Source: Rhodoblastus sp963713695 (lineage in GTDB: Bacteria > Pseudomonadota > Alphaproteobacteria > Rhizobiales > Beijerinckiaceae). From it: 64,000 nt of DNA. The position numbers were made by a program, and so were the translations under genes. The notes beneath the pieces are model-generated. The model searched no databases and was not told where the DNA came from. It was given only the letters and a program-made list of their open reading frames with translations. Below, one piece after another: positions 55,718 to 64,000 of this stretch. The stretch spans positions 682,001-746,000 of the forward strand of contig CAVQMU010000002.1 of the NCBI GenBank assembly GCA_963713695.1, in the 5' to 3' direction. Positions within the stretch are counted from its first letter, which is position 1; each line of letters opens with the position of its first letter.

Positions 55718-56285
55718 TTCGACCTCCTTAGTGCGAAGCGCATCCGCGGCCGGCGCACATAAATGATGTCCTTGGTTCCTCGGGCGCCGACGATGTCCGA
55801 AAAGCAGGCTGCCAATAAAGATCTCCGAAACCGGCGGGTTTCGCTGCTCTGCCGGGGCAAACTCTTGCTTCGCGTCAAGTTGTGAAGCTTACGCACGCAT
55901 TCGTGGAATTGAGCGAAAAACAATTCCACGATGTCCCCGGTTCCGCGGGAACCTGGATTTAAAGCGATAGATGGCGATTTAATTGAAGCGGTCGAGCGCA
56001 ATAGGTCGTCGGCCCGGAATTGATCGCGCGGGATGCCGGAATGTGATGGCGGCACGGCGGGAACGACGGCTTATCGGATGGACCGGCAGATCCCCAGCAG
56101 CGTTAGCTGTGGAGCCACACTCAAGCCGAAGCGGCGCCTCATCCCGCCAGGGTATTCGGCGCGACCAGTCAGTCTCGGTTCCTATTGGCCGCATCGGCGA
56201 CCAGATCTTCCGGGCCGGTGAGTCCGATCAGGCGCGGCGAGAAGGAAGAGACATGGTCGGACAGCGCCGGGGGGGGGCGCGCGCC
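55718..56285. other. Non-coding region upstream of the hydroxylase pair
   Basis: About 570 bases with no convincing complete gene. It contains a 10-bp inverted repeat (55902-55911 with 55921-55930) that could be an operator, a G9 tract at about 56269-56277, and, at its right end, possible decayed 3' codons of the SCO gene. Confidence 0.5.
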
Positions 56286-56570
56286 GGGTCAACAGTTGAA
56301 TAAAGGCTGCAGCGAAGCGCCCGAGGGACCCAGCTGATTGAGGACGCTGGCCATGGTCGTCAGCAAGGTCGGGCAGAGGTCCGGGCAGCGTGTGTAGCCA
56401 AACGACACAAGCAAATATTTGCCGTGAAAGTCTTCGTCCATTACTGTCTTGCTGCGGTGGTCAACGAGAGTGAAGGTTCCTCCATAGTCGTGCATTTGTT
56501 CCTGCGCGAAAGCCTCCGGCCTTGACAGGAGGGCGAAGCCGGCGGCTAGCGTCAGGGATCGGCGGTTCAT
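56286..56570 (-). pseudogene. SCO1/SenC-family protein, frame broken and truncated
   Basis: Copper chaperone family for cytochrome oxidase assembly. From ATG 56570: a signal peptide (LTLAAGFALLSRPEAFA), YGGTFTLVDHRSKTVMDEDF, and the copper motif CPDLCPT in SFGYTRCPDLCPTLLTTM. The frame stops after SLQPLFNC, where the family reads LQPLF.TVDP. A one-base shift near 56303 restores STVDPAR, PALSDHVSSFSPRLIGLTGPEDL to a stop at about 56183, still short of the final His. So the gene is either decayed or badly sequenced near a G9 run. Confidence 0.7.
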
Positions 56571-56614
56571 TTTTCGCTCCGGCGTCATTTTCCGCCCCCA
56601 CAATCGGGTCATCA

Positions 56615-57577
56615 ATGTCAATTCAAACAGATATGCCGCTGCCGGGTGAACCCACGCGAGCCGCGCTCGCCAATCCTGTCCTGCGCTATTTTATGGCGAC
56701 CCGGCCGGCGTTCCTTACGGTGACGGCGGTCGGCGTCCTGATCGGCTTTGCCAGCGCACATGCAGACGGCGCGGCCTTTTCGGCGGTCTCGGCGACGCTC
56801 ACGATGATCTTCGCGCTCGTCGCCCACGCGGGGGCCAACGTCATCAACGACTATTACGATAGCGTCTCTGGCTGCGACGCAGCCAACCTCGAGCGCCTTT
56901 TCCCCTTTACTGGCGGCAGCCGGTTCATCCAGAACGGCGTGCTGACGCCGTACGAGGTGAAGACGTTCGGTTACGCCCTGATGCTCGCTGTGATCCCGCC
57001 CGGACTTTGGCTTGCCGCCAATAGCGCGCCGGGGCTAATCCTGATCGGCGCGACCGGACTGTGCGCGGCTTGGGCCTATTCTGCGCCGCCGTTCAAGCTT
57101 CAAGCGCGTGGTCTAGGCGAATTCGGCATCACCGCGGCATGGCTGCTCGTCGTCGTTGGCGCCGACTTCGTGGAGCGCGGCCATTTTTCCTTCCTGCCGT
57201 TCGCCGCCGGATTGGGCTTTGCCCTGCTCGTCGCGAACGTTCTCTACATCAACCAGTTTCCCGACCTTCGCGCCGACGCTTTCTCCGGCAAGCGGACGTT
57301 GGTCGTGCGCCTCGGGGCCGCGAACGCCCGCTGGGGCTACGCGACCATCGGGACGCTCGCCTTTCTTTGGCCGCTCACGATGGTTTTGGAGGGCCGCCTG
57401 CCGGTTGCGGCGCTCGTTTCTCTGCTCGCCGCCCTTGCGACGGCGAAGGCGACGAGCGTCCTCTGGGGCGCCGCCGACAGGCCGAAGACGCTCGCACCGG
57501 CGCTCGCGATGACCATTATCGCAGCGAACGTCCACGGTATCCTGATCGCGGCGGCCCTCGCGGTTTTCGGGTCATGA
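56615..57577 (+). CDS. UbiA-family prenyltransferase (MenA-like)
   Basis: 320 aa from ATG 56615. Integral membrane prenyltransferase with about eight helices. The first Asp-rich motif is NVINDYYDSVSGCD and the second YINQFPDLRADAFSGKRTLV, which bind prenyl diphosphate via Mg. The DYYD form resembles 1,4-dihydroxy-2-naphthoate prenyltransferase (MenA), but quinone substrate assignment is uncertain in an alphaproteobacterium that normally uses ubiquinone. It is divergent from the SCO gene and convergent with arsH. Intact. Confidence 0.83.
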   Translation: MSIQTDMPLPGEPTRAALANPVLRYFMATRPAFLTVTAVGVLIGFASAHADGAAFSAVSATLTMIFALVAHAGANVINDYYDSVSGCDAANLERLFPFTGGSRFIQNGVLTPYEVKTFGYALMLAVIPPGLWLAANSAPGLILIGATGLCAAWAYSAPPFKLQARGLGEFGITAAWLLVVVGADFVERGHFSFLPFAAGLGFALLVANVLYINQFPDLRADAFSGKRTLVVRLGAANARWGYATIGTLAFLWPLTMVLEGRLPVAALVSLLAALATAKATSVLWGAADRPKTLAPALAMTIIAANVHGILIAAALAVFGS

Positions 57578-57719
57578 AGACGACGAATTCGACATACTGG
57601 CGCATGCATCGCAAATGCCGACGGAGGCATGCGGAGCCAGTGATGACCTCTTGCAGCCGACGCTGATTTCGGGTTTCCTCTGTTCCAGAAAAGGCGATCG
57701 GTTTGCTGATATGCCGCCG

Positions 57720-58466
57720 CTAGATCGATCGCTGATTGACCCGCTTCGACAATTCCTCGGCGCTTTCTTTGCGCTCGGAATAGCGATCGACGAGATAATC
57801 GGCGCAACCGCGAGTGAGCAGGGTAAATTTGACCAATTCCTCCATCACGTCGACAACGCGGTCGTAATAGGCAGACGGCTTCATCCTGTTGTCGTCGCCA
57901 AATTCCATGAACGCTTTGGCGACCGATGATTGGTTCGGGATGGCGATCAAACGCATCCAGCGCCCGAGAATGCGCATTTGGTTGACGGCGTTGAATGATT
58001 GCGACCCGCCGCACACCTGCATCACCGCCAGCGTCTTGCCCTGGGACGGACGGACCGCGCCAAGCGTCAGGGGAATCCAGTCAATCTGCGCCTTCAAGAC
58101 AGCCGACATCGCGCCGTGGCGCTCCGGCGAGCACCAGACCATGCCTTCCGACCATGTCACGAGATCGCGCAGCTCGACGACCTTTGGATGGTCCGCCTCG
58201 GCGTCGTCAGGCAATGGCAAGCCGCTGGGGTTGAACGCGCGCGTCTCCGCGCCGAAACGATGCAGGATGCGTGCGGCTTCTTCCGCCAGAAGCCGGCTGA
58301 ACGAGCGCTTCCGCAGCGAACCGTGAAGCAGCAAGATGCGCGGCGCATGCTTTTCGCGGGTCGCCTTATGAAGGCTTGTTTCGCTGATCGGCTCGAAACA
58401 GACCTCGTCGAGATTTGGCGTGGACTCGGCGTTGAGATCAGGCAATGGCTTTCTCCTTTGCGCCAT
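57720..58466 (-). CDS. arsH: Arsenical resistance NADPH-FMN reductase ArsH
   Basis: 248 aa from ATG 58466. Flavodoxin-like fold: RILLLHGSLRKRSFSRLLAEE (FMN phosphate loop), WCSPERHGAMSAVLKAQIDW and MQVCGGSQSFNAVNQMRILG, all ArsH signatures. ArsH oxidises methylated or organic trivalent arsenicals to less toxic forms. It overlaps the end of the ACR3 gene by about 29 bases and is last in the ars operon. Length is typical. Confidence 0.93.
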   Translation of the reverse strand: MAQRRKPLPDLNAESTPNLDEVCFEPISETSLHKATREKHAPRILLLHGSLRKRSFSRLLAEEAARILHRFGAETRAFNPSGLPLPDDAEADHPKVVELRDLVTWSEGMVWCSPERHGAMSAVLKAQIDWIPLTLGAVRPSQGKTLAVMQVCGGSQSFNAVNQMRILGRWMRLIAIPNQSSVAKAFMEFGDDNRMKPSAYYDRVVDVMEELVKFTLLTRGCADYLVDRYSERKESAEELSKRVNQRSI

Positions 58467-59515
58467 CGGCTGCAACGCGCCGCTGGACTGCTGGTCCGGC
58501 CTCGTACCAGTTGCGCGTGGCGTTGACGATTTTGACGACCGTCAACATCACCGGGACTTCGATCAAAACGCCAACCACGGTGGCGAGCGCCGCGCCGGAA
58601 TGAAAGCCGAACAGGCTGATCGCGGCTGCGACTGCAAGTTCGAAGAAGTTGCTGGCGCCAATCAGAGCCGAGGGAGCGGCGATGCAATGCGCTTCCCCGG
58701 TCATCCGGTTCAGCACATAGGCAAGGCCGGCGTTCGAAATAGACCTGGATGAGGATCGGGACCGCCAGCATTGCGATGACAAGAGGCTGCGCCAATATTT
58801 GCTCGCCCTGGAAGCCAAACAGCAGAACAAGTGTCGTCAGCAACGCGATGAGCGACAGCGGCTGCAAAGTCGAGAGCAAGGCGTTGAGGGCGCTCAGGCC
58901 GCCGCGGGCAAGAAAAAGGCGGCGGACGACCTGCGCGACAATGACGGGAACGACGATGTAGAGGACGACCGAAAGCAGCAGGGTTTGCCAGGGAACGGCG
59001 ATTGCCGAGAGGCCGAGCAGCAGGCCGACGATTGGCGCAAAGGCGACGACCATGATGACGTCGTTGAGCGCCACCTGGCTCAGCGTGAAATGGGGTTCGC
59101 CCCTGGACAGGTTGCTCCAGACAAACACCATCGCGGTGCAGGGCGCGGCGGCAAGAAGAATCAGGCCGGCGATATAGCTGTCGACCTGGTCAGCAGGCAG
59201 ATAGGCCCTGAACAGCCCGCCGATGAACAGCCAGCCGAGCAGCGCCATCGAAAAAGGCTTGATCGCCCAGTTGATGAACAGGGTGACGCCGATGCCGCGC
59301 CAATGCTCCGTCACCTGCGACAGCGCCGCGAAGTCGATCTTCACCAGCATCGGGATGATCATCAGCCAGATCAGCACCGCCACGGGCAGGTTGACCTTGG
59401 CGATTTCAGCCGATCCAACGACCTGGAAAACGCCAGCGAAGAAATGGCCGAGAGCGACGCCTGCGACGATGCACAGGAAGACCCATAGGGTCAGATAGCG
59501 TTCGAAAATGGACAT
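58438..59515 (-). CDS. acr3: ACR3-type arsenite efflux transporter (one frameshift)
   Basis: About 358 aa, ten membrane helices. The N-terminus FERYLTLWVFLCIVAGVALG, then LPVAVLIWLMIIPMLVKIDF, AAAPCTAMVFVWSNLSRGEP with the conserved arsenite-site Cys, and, after a frame break, YVLNRMTGEAHCIAAPSALIG with the conserved Glu. An extra base near 58733-58737 splits the last helices from the rest. It pumps As(III) out across the inner membrane, fed by the ArsC reductase encoded upstream. It follows arsC by 51 bases. Confidence 0.92.
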
Positions 59516-59566
59516 TGGGCTCCTCCGGCGGCCCCGGCGGAGCCTGGGCGCAATGGGCGCGAGACT

Positions 59567-60091
59567 TCAGGGGCTGGATTGGTTTTGGGTCGCGCCTTCC
59601 ATCGCGCCGATGTCGCGCAGGCGTTTGGTCAGCGACAGACAGTCGAGGCTTCGGATCGGCAAAGCGGCGAAGACCGAAATGCGGTTGTTGAGGTGGCGGA
59701 AGGCAGTCACGAAAGCGCGCTCCTTCTCAATATCCGTTCCTTGGACGGCCGCGGGGTCTTCGATGCCCCAATGCGCGGTCACCGGCTGTCCCGGCCAGTG
59801 CGGACAAGCCTCGCCGGCGGCGTTGTCGCAAACGGTGAACACGAAATCCATTTTCGGGGCGTCGGGACCGGCGAATTCCTCCCAGCTCTTGGAGCGCGCG
59901 CCATCGATCGGGTAGCCAGCCTCCGCCAAAACCTTGAGCGCGAATGGATTGACGACGCCCTTTGGCTGGCTCCCGGCGGAAAAGGCGCGGAATTTTCCGG
60001 CGCCGTCCTTGGCGAGAATCTTCTCGGCCAGGATCGAGCGGGCGGTATTGCCGGTGCAGAGAAAGAGCACGTTGAAGACGGGGTCAGTCAT
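59567..60091 (-). CDS. arsC: Arsenate reductase ArsC (LMW phosphatase type)
   Basis: 174 aa. P-loop FLCTGNTARSILAEK with the nucleophile Cys and Arg. Next come SAGSQPKGVVNPFALKVL, DFVFTVCDNAAGEACPHWPG (second redox Cys) and HWGIEDPAAVQG. This is the thioredoxin-type group. It reduces As(V) to As(III) for export by ACR3. The start overlaps the arsR end by 8 bases. The C-terminal 20 residues are longer than usual and polar. Confidence 0.93.
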   Translation of the reverse strand: MTDPVFNVLFLCTGNTARSILAEKILAKDGAGKFRAFSAGSQPKGVVNPFALKVLAEAGYPIDGARSKSWEEFAGPDAPKMDFVFTVCDNAAGEACPHWPGQPVTAHWGIEDPAAVQGTDIEKERAFVTAFRHLNNRISVFAALPIRSLDCLSLTKRLRDIGAMEGATQNQSSP

Positions 60092-60440
60092 TGTCGCGGC
60101 TCGCCGGAGGACAACAGGGCGAAAGTTCGGCGATCAGAGGGGCGCACAGGTCCTGCCGGCCGCCACAGCAATCCTTAAGCAAGAACAGCACGACCTCGCG
60201 CAACCTGGACAAATTGGCGCGATAGATGATCGAGCGGCTGTGGCGTTCGCCGCCGACGAGCCCCGCATTGGCGAGGATCGACAGGTGCGTGGACAGGGTG
60301 TTTTGAGGCGTCCCGACCAACCGCGCCAACTCGCCCGCGGCGACGCCGTCGGGTTCTCGGCTTACGAGAAGGCGGAAGGTTTGCAAGCGAGTTGCTTGTG
60401 ACAGAGCCGCGAGGGCGGCGAGAGCGTTTATTTCATCCAT
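60084..60440 (-). CDS. arsR: ArsR-family metalloregulator
   Basis: 118 aa winged helix. Helix-turn-helix VAAGELARLVGTPQNTLSTHLSIL (two parts) and a C-terminal cysteine cluster DCCGGRQDLC and PCCPP that could bind As(III). It represses its own operon until arsenite binds. It heads the order arsR-arsC-acr3-arsH. The 260-base gap to the divergent radical SAM gene should hold the operators of both units; no clear palindrome was found. Confidence 0.9.
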   Translation of the reverse strand: MDEINALAALAALSQATRLQTFRLLVSREPDGVAAGELARLVGTPQNTLSTHLSILANAGLVGGERHSRSIIYRANLSRLREVVLFLLKDCCGGRQDLCAPLIAELSPCCPPASRDND

Positions 60441-60700
60441 ATATCGAGAATGACAGAAATGATAGCGGCGCGCAAGCTGGCTTTTGCGTAATCAAACCGC
60501 TGCGCCTGCCCCCTCTGGCTCGCCAATCGCATTTCTGCGCGCTGCCTCTAGCTAAGCCTGAGCAGCCAGCCGCCGGCCGTATTGTTGAAGCGGTTGCAAC
60601 TGGACGGCGCTTCGAAAATCGCGAACATTGATTTCAGCGGCGGTGAAACATTTGGGCCTTTCCCGACGAATAGCATTTGCCGCCAAAGGGATTGCCAGCA

Positions 60701-61717
60701 ATGAGCGCAGGATCAACCGACGCCCGATACGCGAGAGGCGAGGTCCCCGAACGAAAGCTGGGGGCGCGGGACGCCAAAACTCGCGATGCGCCCACACGGA
60801 AATTTGTGGATCCAGAATGGACCGCCAAGGCTGAGAAGCGGGCCTCCGTCGCGATGGTCCGGTTGGAAACTCTCTGGTTCAACACGGGAACGCTGTGCAA
60901 TCTGGCTTGCGAGAACTGCTACATCAAGTCGTCGCCCAAAAACGACCGGCTTGCCTATCTCACACGCGAAGACGTCCGAGCATACCTCGATGAAGCCAGG
61001 AGCTTGGCTTTCCCCGTCCAGGAAATAGGCTTCACTGGCGGCGAACCCTTCGTAAATCCCGACATTGCCGGCATGATCGAGGACAGTCTCGCGTTCGGCG
61101 CCCGCGTGCTGGTCCTGACCAATGCGATGAAGCCTTTGCATCATCACAAGGCTGCGCTGCTCGACCTCGACAGGCGGTTTCCGGGGCGATTGGCCCTGCG
61201 CGTCTCGCTCGACCACTATAAACAGACGGGACATGAAAAAATTCGCGGCGAAGGCTCGTGGGCGCCGGCGATCGAGGGCCTGCGCTGGCTGGCGGAGAAC
61301 AAGTTCGATCTGGCCCTGGCCAGCCGCAAGCTGTGGAATGAGAGCGAGGCCTCTCTTCGCGAAGGTTTTCGACGGCTTTGCGCGGACCTTGGCCTGCCGG
61401 TCGAGGCGCTGGACCCGTCGCGTCTCGTACTTTTTCCCGAAATGGAGGCCCATGAGGACGTTCCCGAGATCAGCGAAGGCTGCTGGGCCATTCTTGGCAA
61501 GCGTCCCGATCAGGTCATGTGCGCCACGTCGCGCATGGTGGTGCGGCGCAAGGGCGCGCCGGGTCCGGCTGTGATTTCCTGCACGCTCCTGCCTTATGAT
61601 CCGAGGTTCGAGATGGGCGCGACGCTGGCTGAGGCCGCGCGGCCCGTTGCTCTCAACCATTCGCATTGCGCCCGTTTCTGTGTCCTCGGCGGCGCTTCCT
61701 GCAGCGCCCGGAATTGA
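60701..61717 (+). CDS. Radical SAM protein of the arsenic neighbourhood
   Basis: 338 aa from ATG 60701; TTG 60677 is an alternative. Cluster motif CNLACENCYIKS near residues 67-78, SAM-binding EIGFTGGEPFVNPD, then RVSLDHYKQTGHEKIRGEG and a C-terminal region with several cysteines (CTLLPYDPRF, HCARFCVLGGASC) that may hold an extra cluster. It is not the DUF3641 ArsS type. Position, divergent from arsR and followed within 4 bases by an FAD oxidoreductase, suggests a role in arsenic chemistry; this is inference. Confidence 0.8.
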   Translation: MSAGSTDARYARGEVPERKLGARDAKTRDAPTRKFVDPEWTAKAEKRASVAMVRLETLWFNTGTLCNLACENCYIKSSPKNDRLAYLTREDVRAYLDEARSLAFPVQEIGFTGGEPFVNPDIAGMIEDSLAFGARVLVLTNAMKPLHHHKAALLDLDRRFPGRLALRVSLDHYKQTGHEKIRGEGSWAPAIEGLRWLAENKFDLALASRKLWNESEASLREGFRRLCADLGLPVEALDPSRLVLFPEMEAHEDVPEISEGCWAILGKRPDQVMCATSRMVVRRKGAPGPAVISCTLLPYDPRFEMGATLAEAARPVALNHSHCARFCVLGGASCSARN

Positions 61718-61721
61718 AGCC

Positions 61722-63149
61722 ATGGGAGAAGCTGTTGCCGCCGACCTGTGTGTGATCGGCGCCGGTTCGGCCGGATTGTCGATCGCGGCTGGCGCGGCGC
61801 AGATGGGCGCGCGCACGGTGCTGATCGAAGCCGCGCGCATGGGGGGCGACTGCCTGAATACGGGCTGCGTCCCCTCCAAGGCCCTGCTGGCGGCGGCCAA
61901 GGCCGCGCAAGGCGTCCGGGAGGCCGGGAAATTCGGTGTGTTCCCACAGGGGCTGAAGGTGGATTACGCGCTGGCGCAAAAACATGTGCGCGAGACCATC
62001 GACGCCATCGCGCCGCATGATTCCGTTGAAAGGTTCACAGGCCTCGGCTGCAAGGTGATCCAGGCGCGGGCGCGCTTCATCGACGAGCGCACCGTCGAGG
62101 CGGGCGGCGAAAAAGTGCGCGCGCGCTGCTTCGTGATCGCCACAGGCAGCCGCGCCGCCATTCCGCCGATTCCGGGGCTGGCGGACACGCCGTTCTTCAC
62201 CAATGAGACCCTGTTCGAGAATGCCGTCGCGCCTGTTCATCTGATCGTCATCGGCGCTGGCCCCATCGGCTGTGAAATGGCGCAGGCGCATCGCCGCCTC
62301 GGCGCCGACGTGACGCTGATCGACATGGGGCCGATGCTGCCCAAGGACGATCCTGAGGTCGTCGCCGTGGTGCGGCGCAAGTTTCTCGGCGAGGGAATCG
62401 CCGTAATCGAAGGCGCGAAGATCGCCCGTATCGAAAAGCGCGGAGGCGGCGTCGCCGTCGCCTTGACGGATGGCGGGGCTGAGCGCTGGATCGCAGGATC
62501 GCATCTGCTGGTCGCCGCCGGTCGCAAGGCCAATGTCGAGAATCTTGGCCTCGAAGCCGCCGGAGTGAAATTCTCCAAAGGGGGCGTCGAAGTCGACGCC
62601 CGCCTGCGCTCCAGCAACAAGCGGATTTATGCGGCGGGCGACGTTGCCGGGGGACTTCAATTCACCCATCTCGCGAGTTATCACGCGGGAATCATCCTTC
62701 GCAACGCGCTGTTTCGCCTGCCGGCCAAAGCTGCGCCAAAGGCGCTGCCCTGGGTGACTTATTGCGATCCCGAACTGGCTCGGGTCGGCATGATCGAGGA
62801 ACAGGCGACAAAAATTCATGGCGATGGCGTCCGTGTCCTCAGGGCTGATTTCGCCGACAATGACCGCGCCCGCGCGGAAAAAATCGGGGAGGGCTTTCTC
62901 AAAGCCGTCGTCGGCAAGCGCGGCGCCATTCTTGGCTGCACCATTGTCGGACCGGACGCCGGCGACTTGATCCAGCCCTGGGTGCTGGCCATGAGCCAGG
63001 GGCTGAAAATCGGCGCGCTGGCCTCGATGATCGCGCCCTATCCGACGCTGGGGGAAATCAGCAAGCGCGCGGCGGGCGCCTATTACACGCCAAGCCTGTT
63101 TTCTGCGCGCACGAGAAAACTGGTGCGCTTTTTGGGGCTGTTCGGATGA
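61722..63149 (+). CDS. Mercuric reductase/dihydrolipoamide dehydrogenase-like FAD oxidoreductase
   Basis: 475 aa from ATG 61722. FAD-binding LCVIGAGSAGLSIAAGAA, redox disulfide GGDCLNTGCVPSKAL, NAD(P)H-binding LIVIGAGPIGCEMAQ, and RIYAAGDVAGGLQFTHLASY. The C-terminus reads MIAPYPTLGEISKRAAG where lipoamide dehydrogenases have HAHPTLSE, so the active-site His is replaced and the true substrate differs. No heavy-metal domain at the N-terminus. It overlaps the TVP38 gene by four bases (ATGA) and follows the radical SAM gene by 4 bases. Confidence 0.88.
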   Translation: MGEAVAADLCVIGAGSAGLSIAAGAAQMGARTVLIEAARMGGDCLNTGCVPSKALLAAAKAAQGVREAGKFGVFPQGLKVDYALAQKHVRETIDAIAPHDSVERFTGLGCKVIQARARFIDERTVEAGGEKVRARCFVIATGSRAAIPPIPGLADTPFFTNETLFENAVAPVHLIVIGAGPIGCEMAQAHRRLGADVTLIDMGPMLPKDDPEVVAVVRRKFLGEGIAVIEGAKIARIEKRGGGVAVALTDGGAERWIAGSHLLVAAGRKANVENLGLEAAGVKFSKGGVEVDARLRSSNKRIYAAGDVAGGLQFTHLASYHAGIILRNALFRLPAKAAPKALPWVTYCDPELARVGMIEEQATKIHGDGVRVLRADFADNDRARAEKIGEGFLKAVVGKRGAILGCTIVGPDAGDLIQPWVLAMSQGLKIGALASMIAPYPTLGEISKRAAGAYYTPSLFSARTRKLVRFLGLFG

Positions 63150-63838
63150 ATGCCAAACGCGTCCTGATCATCGCGATTTTCGTCGCATTGGCGGTCGCGG
63201 CCTATGCGCTGGACCTGCGCCAATATCTGACGCTTGAATCCTTGCGCGATCATCGCGCCGCGCTCGCGGCCTTTGTCGAAGGTCACGGCCTGGCCGCTGC
63301 GCTTCTGTTCATCCTCATCTATACGCTGGCGGTCGCCTTTTCGATTCCTGGCGCAACGATCATGACCCTGGCGGGCGGTCTGCTGTTCGGCGCCATACTC
63401 GGCGCGTTTTGCAGCGTCGTCGGCGCGACCTTGGGCGCATCCATCCTGTTTCTGGCGGCGCGCACCGCGCTTGGCGATTTGCTGCGGAGAAAAGCCGGTC
63501 CCTTCGTCACGCAAATGGCCAAAGGTTTTGAGCGCAACGCCTTCAATTACCTGCTTTTCCTGCGGCTGGTCCCGGCATTTCCATTCTGGGCGGTCAATCT
63601 CGCCGCCGCTGTGCTCGGCATGGGCTTCACGCGCTTCGTCCTGGCGACCGGGCTGGGGATCATTCCCGCCAGCTTCGTGTTTTCTTCCTTTGGCGCCGGC
63701 CTTGGACGAGTTTTTGACGCTGGCGGCGCGGTCACGCTGTCCTCGGCGCTCAGCCCGCAACTTTTGGCGGGTCTCATCGGCCTCGGGCTGCTGGCGCTCG
63801 TCCCCGTCGTTGTTGCGCGGCTGCGGCGGCAGTCATGA
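63146..63838 (+). CDS. TVP38/TMEM64 family membrane protein
   Basis: 230 aa with five to six hydrophobic segments. The DedA/TVP38 (VTT domain) core is visible: FSIPGATIMTLAGGLLFGAILG, followed by GATLGASILFLAARTALG, and FLRLVPAFPFWAVNLAAAVLG with the conserved R and P residues. Members move lipids or protect membranes. It is often encoded beside dihydrolipoamide-dehydrogenase-like oxidoreductases, as here. Four-base overlaps on both sides show a tightly coupled operon. Confidence 0.9.
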   Translation: MNAKRVLIIAIFVALAVAAYALDLRQYLTLESLRDHRAALAAFVEGHGLAAALLFILIYTLAVAFSIPGATIMTLAGGLLFGAILGAFCSVVGATLGASILFLAARTALGDLLRRKAGPFVTQMAKGFERNAFNYLLFLRLVPAFPFWAVNLAAAVLGMGFTRFVLATGLGIIPASFVFSSFGAGLGRVFDAGGAVTLSSALSPQLLAGLIGLGLLALVPVVVARLRRQS

Positions 63839-64000
63839 CCTTGTCGGTCGTCATCCCCATGCTCGACGCCGCAGCAACCCTGCCGGCGACGCTTTCGCCT
63901 TTGCAGGGCGTCGACGAGATCATAGCCGTCGACGGCGGCTCCTGCGACGGCAGTTTCGAACTTGCGCGGAGCCTCGGCGCCAGGGTGATCGCGGCGCCGC
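63835..64000 (+). CDS. Family 2 glycosyltransferase, TIGR04283-like (3' end outside window)
   Basis: 55 codons visible from ATG 63835 (overlapping the TVP38 stop by ATGA). The N-terminus LSVVIPMLDAAATLPATL, then DEIIAVDGGSCDGSFELA and GARVIAAP is the GT2 nucleotide-sugar-binding start. It resembles TIGR04283, the arsenosugar biosynthesis glycosyltransferase group, which would fit the neighbouring arsenic genes. Only the first quarter is present, so the assignment is tentative. Confidence 0.7.
   Translation, partial: MTLSVVIPMLDAAATLPATLSPLQGVDEIIAVDGGSCDGSFELARSLGARVIAAP

Overview
The window is high-GC chromosomal DNA from an alphaproteobacterium, most likely a Hyphomicrobiales (Rhizobiales) member of the Beijerinckiaceae/Methylocystaceae type. 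Supporting signs are an F0-only ATP synthase operon (atpI-B-E-F'-F), split glycine dehydrogenase (gcvPA/gcvPB), the membrane ferritin mbfA behind an Irr-type (ICE-like) box, an alphaproteobacterial LexA box (GTTC-N7-GTTC), and RIME-like intergenic palindromes. PEP carboxylase plus glycine dehydrogenase would suit a C1 or serine-cycle metabolism, but no methane or methanol oxidation gene is visible, so that remains inference.

Layout. 1-6.3 kb: metallophosphoesterase, mbfA, a Nudix hydrolase, a small secreted protein and ppc. 6.4-14.3 kb: a Gly-rich secreted protein, smc, a TMEM175-like channel and the F0 operon. 14.3-18.3 kb: repeats, gcvPB/gcvPA and a DsbA-like protein. 18.5-29.7 kb: housekeeping genes (fatty acid hydroxylase-like, DUF721, mutY, zinc metallopeptidase, an SPL-like radical SAM gene behind a LexA box, dusA, an orphan Flp pilin, cobS, moaA). 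29.8-31.9 kb: a compact three-gene operon, small Cys-rich DUF2282 precursor + DUF692 (MNIO) + DUF2063, matching the bufferin type of copper-binding RiPP system, with an ECF-like promoter in front. 32.1-34.9 kb: a caspase-fold protein that has lost its catalytic dyad and carries a Pro-rich repeat tail, then an L,D-transpeptidase. 35.2-37.1 kb: tRNA-Val(CAC) followed by a 1.85-kb mini-island bounded by 15-bp direct repeats of the tRNA 3' end; it carries a serine-recombinase remnant, small membrane proteins and an HNH nuclease.

37.5-43.9 kb: small exported and membrane proteins, a DJ-1/PfpI protein, a cupin, and an unusual fusion of a TRAP-type solute-binding domain to a DUF900 serine hydrolase. 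44.1-51.8 kb: a minus-strand series of acetoacetate decarboxylase, a badly broken EmrAB-type pump, patatin (DUF3734), a MOSC/ferredoxin-reductase fusion and a peroxiredoxin. 52.4-57.6 kb: a membrane protein, a Tat-exported molybdenum hydroxylase pair, a broken SCO protein and a UbiA-type prenyltransferase. 57.7-64 kb: an arsenic operon (arsR-arsC-acr3-arsH) divergent from radical SAM - FAD oxidoreductase - TVP38 - TIGR04283-like glycosyltransferase, a layout suggesting arsenic or arsenosugar chemistry.

Caution: at least eleven genes, including smc and ppc, carry single-base frameshifts, most of them one extra base and many in short homopolymers. This pattern fits sequencing or assembly indels better than mass gene decay. 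Coordinates for these genes span the whole reconstructed gene.
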